Shown: positions 1 to 6,819 of the stretch, piece after piece | Layout of the letters: each line of letters opens with the position of its first letter | Numbering within the stretch: the stretch's first letter is position 1 | Assembly (NCBI GenBank): GCA_013043705.1 | Contig: JABDNS010000079.1 | Coordinates: 1-33,247 of the forward strand | From: Pseudomonadales bacterium | GTDB lineage: Bacteria; Pseudomonadota; Gammaproteobacteria; Pseudomonadales; UBA7434 | Direction of reading: 5' to 3' | Length of the DNA stretch: 33,247 nucleotides | Translations under genes and position numbers: made by a program | Notes under the pieces: model-generated | Told to the model about the DNA's origin: nothing | Databases searched by the model: none | Seen by the model: only the letters and a program-made list of their open reading frames with translations

Positions 1-632
1 ATACTGGAACTGCACCTCGAAAGGGATAAAAGTCGACCGGGCCCCAATTCCTCTCCACTAACTGAGTATTAATGAATATCGCAGTCAAAACACACGTACT
101 TACCGGCTATTGGCATGTACGCCTCCGCCGAGAAATAATTGACGGTTATTCAGTTTTAGATGCTACCACTTCTTTGCCGCACTCGCAAGACTATTTTTAA
201 CCGAAGACCGACTTAACTAGTTAGCGCCAAAAAAAAATCCATTTCACGTACGTTAATAAGGCCCACCCAAAACTCGAATTTCGACCAGAGAAACGCAACG
301 TACTTACGGTTCAGCTGTTTCTATTGCTATCACGGCCCTTTCACCAGAAAGGTGCGACTGGCAATTTTATTTGTCTCGGTACCTTTATTCAATGGTGCCC
401 TGCCCGTACCATTCATACAGCGAAGGAGTAATGCAAGGAAGAATAGTGAGATTTAGACCAAAGGAATTAGCCAAAAATCGACTGCTTAGCTAACATTCCA
501 ACAATACCTGCATGGCGGCACCTCTAGATTACCGTAGGGTCTACTGACCACCATTAGAGTTTTCTATTACCCTATCGCCCTTCTTAACTCTGCCGTACAT
601 GTGGAAAACACGAATTGTATCGATACTAATGC
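1..632. other. gene-poor stretch at the inner side of the mobile element
   Basis: No convincing gene is seen in 632 bases. The DNA is AT-richer than the chromosomal part. The 10-mer ACGTACTTAC occurs twice (94-103 and 298-307) and a related ACGTACGTTA at 246-255; the tetramer GTAC occurs seven times, more than about 2.5 expected by chance. An A9 run lies near 229-237. A 20-codon reading frame at 431-493 begins with ATG five bases after AAGGAG, but nothing else supports it. The place, just upstream of DNA-binding and replication-type genes, would suit a control region or origin, but there is no clean iteron array and this is inference only. Confidence 0.4.
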
Positions 633-1481
633 GTGATACATTTTGAGTATATGTATGAAGCACCAAGCGATGACCAGTCAGGTCAGGTCAGCGACACGAC
701 TCTGCCTAGACAGGACACGACACCTGTCGCGATACCACCAGACAACCCTGAAGACAGTGCTTCGGTTATAGCAAGCCAGGAAAATTACACGATGACCGTC
801 ACTGAAGCGCATGCCGTGTTTACGAAGGTTGGCCTCCCCATCTCCGAACGTACGGTTTCTCGCTATTGCGCGCGAGGGCGAATTGATTGTTTGAAAATTG
901 ACCCGGAATCCGGTGAAATCACCGACGGAAAACATTTTAGTTATGTGATCAATCCGGGGTCGTTGAACAAACAGTTTGAACGAATGCGTGAAAAAAGAGA
1001 CCTCGAAAAACGTCGTGCTGACAGGTCTAGTCACGACTTGCCAATAGTCTCGGCCAGTCGCGACGTGTCCAGCGATGACATGACAAGTCAAAACACGTCT
1101 GAATCCCCGGATGCATTAAACGCTGATTCTATTGAGATGATACGGCCCGACACGGTGAAACCATTGTCGAACAATGTAACAAGCGAAAAAGGTGTATGGG
1201 TTACCAAAGTCGAAAAACTCCGAAAGGAGATAGAGCTGTTGAGAGCAAATGAGTCCAAATTAATTCGCGATAAAGAAATTGCCGAGGGCATTCGCCACAA
1301 TGTCGAAGAAATGGCGAGAAAGAATGATGGTGAGTGGCGCGCCAACTTAAAGGAAGTGACAAGTGCACTGACGGCGTCACAGCACAAGCTCGGTGGTGCT
1401 GAAGCCCAACTACGCGCCCTACAACCCCCAAAAGGAAATGGATCAAAAAATTTTTCGGCAGACCCGACGTCGAATCAATAA
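633..1481 (+). CDS. helix-turn-helix coiled-coil DNA-binding protein (KfrA-like organisation)
   Basis: A 282-residue protein starting at GTG 633; ATG 651 is an alternative start and neither has a clear ribosome site. Residues about 53-75 (TVTEAHAVFTKVGLPISERT) followed by SRYCARGRI look like a MerR/excisionase-type helix-turn-helix, as in proteins that read a short operator. A polar Ser/Asp-rich linker follows, then from about residue 190 a heptad-rich charged coiled coil (KVEKLRKEIELLRANESKL onward) to about 265. HTH plus long coiled coil is the layout of plasmid KfrA-type proteins; sequence homology to them is not claimed. It lies upstream of two replication-type genes in the mobile element, so a role in maintenance, partition or regulation is inferred. 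The zero-frame C-terminus (NFSADPTSNQ) looks unnatural, whereas the -1 frame continues with a basic segment and a membrane helix (separate entry). Confidence 0.7.
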   Translation: MIHFEYMYEAPSDDQSGQVSDTTLPRQDTTPVAIPPDNPEDSASVIASQENYTMTVTEAHAVFTKVGLPISERTVSRYCARGRIDCLKIDPESGEITDGKHFSYVINPGSLNKQFERMREKRDLEKRRADRSSHDLPIVSASRDVSSDDMTSQNTSESPDALNADSIEMIRPDTVKPLSNNVTSEKGVWVTKVEKLRKEIELLRANESKLIRDKEIAEGIRHNVEEMARKNDGEWRANLKEVTSALTASQHKLGGAEAQLRALQPPKGNGSKNFSADPTSNQ

Positions 1482-1597
1482 ACAGTGAATTGCGGCCCGC
1501 GTCCGGCGCGGCCAGACAAGTAAACATTTTAAGGCTGTTCGCATTCTTTGGATTACTGCTTGCGCATCTCGGCTTTGCCCTAGTTGACTTCCGCTAA
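1451..1597 (+). other. -1 frame extension of the coiled-coil gene encoding a C-terminal membrane helix
   Basis: In the -1 frame relative to the gene at 633, the sequence stays open from just after a TGA near 1400 to TAA 1595-1597. It reads KRKWIKKFFGRPDVES, a polar stretch, then a hydrophobic segment from about ILRLFAFFGLLLAHLGFAL to VDFR, a plausible single membrane span. Two canonical X-XXY-YYZ slippery heptamers in the right phase sit in the overlap: CCCAAAA (1427-1433) and AAAAAAT (1445-1451). A Shine-Dalgarno-like AAAGGA (1431-1436) lies eight bases before the second one. A shift at AAAAAAT would give a product of about 321 residues. The alternatives are a one-base indel, for example in C5 at 1425-1429, or a sequencing error. 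A GC hairpin (1494-1513) is about 42 bases downstream, too far to be a typical stimulator. Confidence 0.5.
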
Positions 1598-1668
1598 AAA
1601 GTATTGCTAATCGCAGTGCGCAGATTTACCACTGATCATCCGTACGTTATTATTAAACCAATACTCTT

Positions 1669-1965
1669 ATGCAAGGAGAAATTGTTTTACTTACCAAAAG
1701 CGCTATTTTTGATGGTTTCACAACCGTACCGAATAGCATACTCAGAAGCCCGGATATCAGCCCCGGCGCTAAAAATGTATTTTTCCTATGCCTCAGATAC
1801 GAACGAACAAAAGTAAACTTCAACCTCCGGCAACAATTGGCTATGGATCTTGGCGAAGGCACGGACCAAATCTCTCAGTATTTATGTGAGCTAGCTGACG
1901 TTGATTTGATCACGCTCTCATCAAACCGAGAGAGGGAGGAGCTCATTTCAATTAATATCCAGTAA
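1669..1965 (+). CDS. small winged-helix replication-type protein (HTH_36-like), first of a pair
   Basis: A 98-residue protein from ATG 1669; no good ribosome site is visible. Residues 14-25 (FDGFTTVPNSIL) and the helix-turn-helix part at about 48-75 (FNLRQQLAMDLGEGTDQISQ) resemble the HTH_36 type of winged helix found in plasmid and phage replication proteins. The C-terminal part (ELADVDLITLSSNREREELI) matches the wing region of that fold. The next gene has the same plan (GFTQVPN, then Q-MA-DL and Y--K--K-L--VGL), so the two look like diverged duplicates. The stop is two bases before the next ATG, so translation is probably coupled. Function as DNA-binding replication or regulatory protein is inferred from family resemblance. 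Confidence 0.6.
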   Translation: MQGEIVLLTKSAIFDGFTTVPNSILRSPDISPGAKNVFFLCLRYERTKVNFNLRQQLAMDLGEGTDQISQYLCELADVDLITLSSNREREELISINIQ

Positions 1966-1967
1966 GT

Positions 1968-2405
1968 ATGGAGGATAACAACGCGGAGCATATCAAAAAA
2001 TACCTGCAACACACTGAGCAAAATATGAAAATGGTCACAAACGACCCGATTGCCCTTCACGGCTTTACCCAGGTACCCAATTTCTTGTTCAAACCGATGA
2101 AGGACGAGCGCGGAGAAAGGATTAAACTGAGTATCGACGCCAAGTTTTTATACGCAAAATACCTGAGCTACGCATGGCACAACAACCTGGTCTTTCCAGG
2201 ACAGGAGACCATGGCGAAAGACTTGGACATGAGTCGCACCTACATCACAAAATACACCAAAGCGCTCTCTGATGTCGGATTACTCAAAATAGTACGCAGG
2301 GGACAGGGCAAGACAAACCTGATTGAGCTTCACTTTAGGGTTTCCGGAAAGGTCCATAAACAAGGGCAAAATCGCGACCGCAACTCCCTGATGTCACAGC
2401 AGTGA
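1968..2405 (+). CDS. winged-helix replication-type protein (HTH_36-like), second of a pair
   Basis: A 145-residue protein. ATG 1968 is the first start; internal ATGs near 2025-2031, just before VTNDPIALHGFTQVPN, are possible alternatives. The core GFTQVPNFLF, then LSIDAKFLYAKYLSYAW, then the helix-turn-helix (GQETMAKDLDMSRTYITKYT) and wing (LSDVGLLKIVRRGQGKTN) fit the HTH_36 winged helix common in phage and plasmid initiators and in DnaD-like proteins. The C-terminal tail is basic and polar. Its stop codon lies inside a cluster of GTCAC/GTGAC dyads (2393-2455), so the protein or its neighbour may bind there; this is inference. It follows its paralogue with a two-base gap. Confidence 0.65.
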   Translation: MEDNNAEHIKKYLQHTEQNMKMVTNDPIALHGFTQVPNFLFKPMKDERGERIKLSIDAKFLYAKYLSYAWHNNLVFPGQETMAKDLDMSRTYITKYTKALSDVGLLKIVRRGQGKTNLIELHFRVSGKVHKQGQNRDRNSLMSQQ

Positions 2406-2455
2406 CTTCTAAAAGTCACACCCTCTTACAGCCGGAGGTCACAGCTGTGACCTCC
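2393..2455. promoter_or_regulatory. cluster of GTCAC dyads with a perfect 22-bp palindrome
   Basis: Three dyads overlap or follow each other at the 3' end of the second winged-helix gene: GTCAC-AGCA-GTGAC (2393-2406), GTGACTT-ctaa-AAGTCAC (2402-2419), and the perfect palindrome made of GGAGGTCACAG and its exact mirror (2434-2455). The palindrome has no loop and no T-run after it, so a protein-binding site is more likely than a terminator. The repeated half-site is GTCAC(A). Possible users are the HTH proteins encoded just upstream or a recombination factor of the element. Confidence 0.65.
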
Positions 2456-2671
2456 TTCTATATAAGAATACGAAGAGGAAGAATACTCAGTAGGTAAAAT
2501 ACTCAGATAGCTAAACGAAAAGAAAATTGAAGGCTTTAAAAGAAATACAAAAAAGCCTGATAATTAACCTAATAGGAGGCTTGTTGTACATTTGGAACTG
2601 TTGGTATCGATGTTGGTACCAAAATATTAAGGTGAAAAAATTCTCTTTATTTTCAACATTTTAGATTTAAT
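2456..2671. other. AT-rich attachment-site flank with direct repeats and a palindrome
   Basis: No gene is seen between the palindrome cluster and the tRNA fragment. AATACTCAG is repeated directly at 2482-2490 and 2498-2506 (16-base period). AGGCTTT (2531-2537) faces AAAGCCT (2552-2558) across a 14-base gap. TTGGTA at 2601-2606 is followed by the perfect palindrome TTGGTACCAA at 2613-2622. Such spaced repeats next to an attachment core are typical of integrase arm sites or excisionase sites, but which protein binds cannot be told from here. Confidence 0.5.
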
Positions 2672-2695
2672 GTTCGAGTCCGGCCCCGGGCACCA
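2672..2695 (+). other. attachment site: 3' end of a tRNA gene (probably tRNA-Leu)
   Basis: The stretch starts in a T-loop (GTTCGAGT), continues with CCGGC as the 3' half of a T-stem, CCCGGGC as the 3' half of the acceptor stem, then discriminator A and CCA. The bases before it (ttttagatttaat) do not pair and are not tRNA, so only the 3' end of a plus-strand tRNA is present. This is the classic product of integration into a tRNA 3' end. The T-stem implied (GCCGG/CCGGC) is the one in tRNA-Leu(CAA) of gammaproteobacteria, hence the guess. Base composition and gene content change here: element to the left, chromosome to the right. Confidence 0.75.
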
Positions 2696-2764
2696 AATAC
2701 CATAACGCCGCCGCTAGCCAAAAGCTAACGCAGCTCAATTGAATACTGCCCCTCCAGTGGTGCT

Positions 2765-4174
2765 TTATAAATTCTTACAAGCAGCCAACAGGCTCGCATA
2801 GCTGTCGTGCAAACACGCCTCATAAAAATCAGCATCGGGCATCATGCTTTCGCAACTGGTAAACGAGATCGCATAGCGCTTGTCGGTATTGCTAACTATA
2901 TGGAAAAGACCCATGCTATCTCGCAATGGCCCAAGCCCGAAAAGTGCATGGACGGGGTGCCCCTGTAGTGCTAAAGGTTTGACACTACCAGGCACGTTTG
3001 AAACCAGCACGTGAAACGGCACCGGCAAGTCGGTTGCCATTGTCGCGAATGAAATCAGCTTGATCCCCTCCGCCAAAATTACTGGTGACAAACTATCACT
3101 AACCTGCTTTAAAGATTCCTTGCCAAGTGCCTTTGTCTTCGCCTTTCCTATCAGTGCATACTCGTGAATAGCTCTTAAACGCTGAATAGGATCACTGATA
3201 TCTGTCGCCAGCCCGACTTGCATCATTGAAATATTGTTGCCGCTTTCTACATCGCCTCGGGCGCGCAGGTTTACAGGCACACCACTCACAACTGATGTTG
3301 CCGGTAGTTCACCATGATGCTTTAGATAACTACGTAGCCCGCCCGCAACGACGCATAGCGCAATATCGTTAACAGTTACCCGCCGAACATCACGTTTAAT
3401 ACCTTTTATTTCATTGATGGGTAATTGCACCGCGCCAAAAACGCGATTAGCTTCAACTTCAACGTTGAACCTCGTTTTCGTGTTGGCAATTTCTGTTGTA
3501 TGTCCAGGCACTTTGCTGCCTTCGGATACGCCGCCCAACCTTGGCAGAAGATTAGAAAGCGTTTTGACAAGCTGTATAGGCCTGGACCAGCTTTTCACGC
3601 TCGACTGTTGCCAAAGCTTAAAAAAATCCGGCTTTACCGGCTGCTTTTTTCGCAAAGCGGCTGATGTTGCTGGCGCCGCGTCATGATCTTCGTGCATCCA
3701 CGCAAGCAAGCGCGCAATTGACATGCCGTCAGCTACCGCGTGATGCACACGCAGCACCAAAGCCACGCTTCCCCGAGGGCAGTTTTCAAGCTCATTAATG
3801 CCCTCGACCAATGTCGCATTCCAAAGCGGCTTACCCATGGGTAATCTGCAAGAGTGAATGCTGCTGATAATCGCTTTTAGCTGCTGCCAATCGCCGGGCG
3901 CCGGCAATTTTTGCGTATGAACATGGTCGTTGACCGAAAAGCTTTTGTCATATACCCAATAAGGCTCTTCCATGCCCATCGTATGATCAACAAGCTTATG
4001 ATCAATAAACGCAAACGGTGCAACCGCGTGTTCGAACAAGCCTTGCAGCGTGCTTGCATCAAGCGGCGCAGATTGGGCAGAAGGGCCATAAACCAACACA
4101 GCAGTAACATGCATGGGCGTGCGTTTACTGTCCTGGTGATAAAACGCAGCATCAAGGCCCGACAACTGTTTCAT
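2765..4174 (-). CDS. wax ester synthase/diacylglycerol acyltransferase (WS/DGAT) family, copy 1
   Basis: A 469-residue protein of the bacterial WS/DGAT family, which joins acyl-CoA to fatty alcohols or diacylglycerol to make storage lipids in the cytoplasm or at the inner membrane. The active-site HHxxxDG motif is seen as HHAVADG (residues 144-150). PLW at 116-118, the NDIAL motif at 269-273 and NVPG at 393-396 are also family landmarks, and the length is normal. The frame is open further upstream to 4306, but ATG 4174 is chosen because MKQLSGLDAAFYH is the usual family N-terminus and the longer leader is Cys/Arg-rich and unlike the family. The closest relative in the window is the second WS/DGAT (12602-14104). 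The first chromosomal gene after the att site, it reads towards it. Confidence 0.88.
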   Translation of the reverse strand: MKQLSGLDAAFYHQDSKRTPMHVTAVLVYGPSAQSAPLDASTLQGLFEHAVAPFAFIDHKLVDHTMGMEEPYWVYDKSFSVNDHVHTQKLPAPGDWQQLKAIISSIHSCRLPMGKPLWNATLVEGINELENCPRGSVALVLRVHHAVADGMSIARLLAWMHEDHDAAPATSAALRKKQPVKPDFFKLWQQSSVKSWSRPIQLVKTLSNLLPRLGGVSEGSKVPGHTTEIANTKTRFNVEVEANRVFGAVQLPINEIKGIKRDVRRVTVNDIALCVVAGGLRSYLKHHGELPATSVVSGVPVNLRARGDVESGNNISMMQVGLATDISDPIQRLRAIHEYALIGKAKTKALGKESLKQVSDSLSPVILAEGIKLISFATMATDLPVPFHVLVSNVPGSVKPLALQGHPVHALFGLGPLRDSMGLFHIVSNTDKRYAISFTSCESMMPDADFYEACLHDSYASLLAACKNL

Positions 4175-4650
4175 TCCAAAAATATTCTCTTTCTGCAAAT
4201 TGGTTTTTTCACATTCAGTACTATCGCAATACCCGCTGCGCGATTGGATATTGCCACATGCGGGTGAATGACTACAGTGCCGCTGACAGCGATATCTGCC
4301 CTGCATGGCCAGACTTGCGAGCGGTTATTTTTCGAAGCGCAGAATTGCATGCTACCGGGGCCACCAACTGGGCTGCCTGGGTGATGTTGCGCGAATCAAT
4401 CGCGAGTTCAGGTTGTCGAATTTCTTTACAGCTGAAAGCGAATCAGCTAGGTAAATCACTGCTACTTTAATCGCCATCTTCGCCATCTTCGCCATCTTCG
4501 CCATCTTCGCCATCCTTCTGTTTTTACTACTTTTTGTACAAACGGCCTGTTTATTGCACATATCTCCCGGATCTAAGCCGACGTATACATTTACTCGTGC
4601 AAAGACGGACCATAGCAATTAAACATTCTAAATATCGGGGGAGAGGAAAA
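4175..4650. other. 476-bp divergent intergenic region with a 9-bp tandem repeat
   Basis: This region separates the divergent WS/DGAT and PEP-CTERM genes and should hold both promoters. No known gene is recognised. A 70-codon plus-strand frame (4258-4470) and an 88-codon minus-strand frame (4352-4618) have no recognisable domains and are not called. The tandem repeat at 4471-4515 is listed separately. Confidence 0.5.
4471..4515. repeat. 9-bp tandem repeat, five units
   Basis: Five consecutive copies of TCGCCATCT, the last ending in C instead of T. On the minus strand the unit reads as Met-Ala-Lys repeats, each with an ATG preceded by GCGAAG. A nine-base unit keeps reading frame when copies are gained or lost. 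It lies about 135 bases before the PEP-CTERM start at 4651, so copy number could alter promoter or leader spacing; that effect is inference. Confidence 0.9.
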
Positions 4651-5271
4651 GTGAAGAGTGCAAGAAAAACGATAAGCACGCTAGGGGTAGCTGCCTGCAT
4701 CAGCTTGATGAGCAGCAGCGCATCGGCAGTAATTATTTTCGAGGATAACTTTAACCGCGCTGACAGTAATTCTGTAGGACACGGCTGGGTGGAAATCGAG
4801 GATGATTCAAACGATGTTGGAATTAGAAATAACCGATTGCGTTTAAGAGACAATAGAGTCGGGATCGACGCCGCCGCAACTCAATTAAACCTGGATGCGA
4901 CAGGCATTAGCGATATATTCCTGGATTTTGACTGGGCAGCGTCATACAACACCGAGAATGAAAAAGAAAGTCATACGGATTGGCTTTTTGCTGGCATTAA
5001 AGTCCAAGGCTCGGGTTGGAAAACTATCTGGAAAACCGATCTTGGTGGCTCTGCTTTTGCTTCGGTATCGGTAGGTGAAATACTACATGCTGAAAACGCC
5101 AGCAACTTCAGGCTAGCATTTTGGACCGACGTAACCGCATACAATGAGTACGCGCTAATTGATAATGTTAAACTGCGCGGTAAAGCGGTAAGTGTTCCCG
5201 AACCAGGCACGCTAGCACTACTTGGTGCTGGTTTACTCGGCGTGGGTTTCGCTCGACGCACCAAATCCTGA
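4651..5271 (+). CDS. PEP-CTERM sorting domain protein, 206 residues
   Basis: The GTG start at 4651 is chosen because it follows a strong ribosome site (GGGGGAGAGG) and begins a clean signal peptide: basic KSARK, a hydrophobic core, then SSSASA before the mature part at about residue 26. The mature protein (FEDNFNRADSNSVGHGW onward) is acidic and polar, with a jelly-roll-like Asn/Asp-rich character. The C-terminus is a textbook PEP-CTERM tail: VPEPGTLALLGAGLLGVGFA, then RRTKS. PEP-CTERM proteins are exported, cleaved by exosortase and linked to exopolysaccharide or surface. No exosortase gene is in this window. The frame is open upstream to 4534, but that extension would place the signal peptide internally. 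Confidence 0.85.
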   Translation: MKSARKTISTLGVAACISLMSSSASAVIIFEDNFNRADSNSVGHGWVEIEDDSNDVGIRNNRLRLRDNRVGIDAAATQLNLDATGISDIFLDFDWAASYNTENEKESHTDWLFAGIKVQGSGWKTIWKTDLGGSAFASVSVGEILHAENASNFRLAFWTDVTAYNEYALIDNVKLRGKAVSVPEPGTLALLGAGLLGVGFARRTKS

Positions 5272-5285
5272 TGTCGCACAAAACC

Positions 5286-5414
5286 TTAGGCGGGAAACTC
5301 CTTCATTAATGGCAGCCCGGCTAAAGCCACCAGCACACCCAGCACGACAACGACCATCCACGCCGTGGGGGCGAAATAACTTTCCTGCGGATAGTTCGGG
5401 TCAGGGGTTAACAT
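5286..5414 (-). CDS. 42-residue single-span membrane protein
   Basis: A short gene: ATG 5414 is preceded by GCAGGAG at a proper distance (GGAG, five bases before the start), and TAA ends at 5286. The peptide starts MLTPDPNYPQESYFAPTAW, followed by a hydrophobic helix (MVVVVLGVLVALAGLPLM) and the short tail KEFPA. That is a short acidic/polar N-terminus, one membrane span and a tiny tail. It has no recognised family. It lies between two PEP-CTERM genes, ending 15 bases from the end of the first (convergent), and transcription may start between it and the terminator at 5484-5507. A role with the surface proteins is only guilt by position. Confidence 0.6.
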   Translation of the reverse strand: MLTPDPNYPQESYFAPTAWMVVVVLGVLVALAGLPLMKEFPA

Positions 5415-5483
5415 AATGACTCCTGCAACGCTTCAACTTGATGCCGATAGCTAAGTTTTAAACAAACAGATATTTGGCCAAAA

Positions 5484-5507
5484 AAAAGCCCGCACAAGCG
5501 GGCTTTT
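5484..5507 (-). terminator. intrinsic terminator of the second PEP-CTERM gene
   Basis: A ten-base-pair stem (AAAAGCCCGC / GCGGGCTTTT) with an ACAA loop. On the minus strand it is followed by a run of T residues (the A-run starting at 5480 on the plus strand), 30 bases after the stop of the gene at 5539-6201. It is the clearest rho-independent terminator in the window. On the plus strand it has only TTTTC and is weaker. Confidence 0.9.
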
Positions 5508-5538
5508 CAACGAAGCTTTGTACCTATTCAGCCGTACA

Positions 5539-6201
5539 CTATGCTCGGCGGCGAGAATACCATAGACCGAGCAAGCCAATCCCCATCAAGGAAATTGCGC
5601 CAGGCTCACTAACGCTAGCCGATTGCTTGCGATCACCAACCATAATTTTTTTCAACGACAGCGAATCGTTGCTGTGATCCGCCCAAACGATAACGTCTTT
5701 GGTCCAAATACCCGAGTTATTGAACGATGAGTGATGGCTATCGTCAAGCAGGTTAATCCAATCACCGCCCTGCTTTACCGACAAATTCCAGTCGTCATTT
5801 CGGTCGCCAAACCAGGTTTTGATCGACAGCAATTCTACCGCCCAGTCAAAACTCAGCTGCAGACCTTCATCGGCGCCCAAACCATCAATTTCCCAGTTGT
5901 CTCCTTTCGAGCCCTTTACACCCAGCCCTTTGCGACCATACGCCCAGCCATCCTGCCAGACATCGCGCTTGTTTTGCTTCCATTTACCCTTGGAGGACAT
6001 TTCCAGCGCTGAGACTTTCAAGCCCAGGCCATCTTCCATAAACAAAGCATGGTGGCCCAATGACTCACCGCGCTTATGATCAATGTCGGCGGTGAAATCA
6101 AAAGTATGCGTAATCATTCCTGCCATCGCCGACTGGGAAAGCACCACCGTACCCATTGCCAGCGTTTGCCCTGCCAGAACCACAAGTTTCTTAAAGATCA
6201 C
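5539..6201 (-). CDS. PEP-CTERM sorting domain protein, 220 residues
   Basis: Starts at GTG 6201 behind GGGAG (seven bases before it), the same start codon and ribosome-site style as the other PEP-CTERM gene. The signal peptide is residues 1-27 (basic KK, hydrophobic core, SQSAMA). The mature region is Trp/Gly/Asp-rich (DVWQDGWAYGRKGLG) and beta-like. The C-terminal tail is SVSEPGAISLMGIGLLGLWY then SRRRA: the PEP motif is SEPG instead of PEPG, followed by the membrane helix and basic end, so it is a variant of the exosortase substrate tail. It is probably secreted or surface-linked. It differs in sequence from the 4651 protein. The terminator at 5484-5507 follows it. Confidence 0.85.
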   Translation of the reverse strand: MIFKKLVVLAGQTLAMGTVVLSQSAMAGMITHTFDFTADIDHKRGESLGHHALFMEDGLGLKVSALEMSSKGKWKQNKRDVWQDGWAYGRKGLGVKGSKGDNWEIDGLGADEGLQLSFDWAVELLSIKTWFGDRNDDWNLSVKQGGDWINLLDDSHHSSFNNSGIWTKDVIVWADHSNDSLSLKKIMVGDRKQSASVSEPGAISLMGIGLLGLWYSRRRA

Positions 6202-6443
6202 AATCTAACTCCCATCTTTACTAACGTTCATTGTTTGAGTCTGGCCATCCACGAGGCATGCCCAGTGCGCAAATGTTTACGCTGGATTTTTGCACAGCAA
6301 AAGGGCTTGTTGAGCGCACACCCAAGCTTTGCAGAAAACGGCGCGATATTAAGGGCTTAGCGAAAATAGCTCAAATAAAATTCTGTAAAATTATTGTGCA
6401 CAATGGTGTATTTTTCATCGCGCTGGAAGGAGGGGAAGTTTGG
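6202..6443. other. intergenic region without recognised content
   Basis: This stretch separates the PEP-CTERM gene from the ferredoxin remnant and probably holds the PEP-CTERM promoter. Frames on the plus strand at 6076-6360 and 6231-6644 have no recognisable domains and mostly overlap other genes in reverse. Confidence 0.4.
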
Positions 6444-6653
6444 CTAAAACTGGCTTTCAGGCAAGCGCACGATGGGGCCATCCAGCAACCCGGTAACCGG
6501 GATTTGACAGCTCAGGCGGCTGCTATCGGCAGGCTCGTTGACACACTCAAGCATATCCTTTTCTACCTGCCCAGGCGGCCCTACCGCTTGCTGCCATGCG
6601 ACACGGCACTTGCCAGCAGCGCAGCCCAGCAAGGCGCCCGGTGAGCCTATTCT
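6444..6653 (-). pseudogene. decayed [2Fe-2S] ferredoxin (adrenodoxin/putidaredoxin type)
   Basis: The frame is open from 6653 to stop 6444-6446. Its C-terminal part aligns well with the intact ferredoxin at 26556-26876: VGPP, then DML/KDML, then SRLSCQI, DGPIV/DGLIV and RLPES/HLPEE. The front is broken. The first about 38 residues of a normal ferredoxin are missing, with a TGA at 6654-6656, and the cluster loop reads CAAGKC then RVAWQQ, lacking the third cysteine and several residues that lead to VGPP. Only the fourth cysteine (LSCQI) is in a normal place. No good start or ribosome site is seen. It is divergent to the ferredoxin reductase gene at 6820, so it was probably once the reductase's partner. 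A short real protein cannot be excluded. Confidence 0.65.
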
Positions 6654-6819
6654 TCAACAGCGTCAACACTCACAAGCAGGTAGAATTATGCCCACAGCGC
6701 GCTTAGATTAGCGTTAACCTAGCCTCGGTTTTTAGGCGCATCCAGTGCAGTATTCCTGCCCCGCCAAGGCCAGGAAACACCAGCACACCCAGCCACACGC
6801 TTCGGGAGACAACCTCAAT

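Noticed and set aside
431-493. 20-codon frame after AAGGAG
   Set aside because: Good ribosome site but no other evidence; too short to call by sequence alone.
2439-2450. TCACA-GC-TGTGA resembles a CRP site
   Set aside because: The half-sites are inverted relative to the CRP consensus (TGTGA N6 TCACA).
2434-2455. Palindrome as transcription terminator
   Set aside because: No loop and no T-run follow it.
4258-4618. Frames on both strands (70 and 88 codons, the second with Met-Ala-Lys repeats)
   Set aside because: No recognised domain, no good ribosome site, and the second is built around the 9-bp repeat.
6231-6644. 137-codon plus-strand frame
   Set aside because: Its second half is the reverse of the ferredoxin remnant, and the first half shows no recognisable family.
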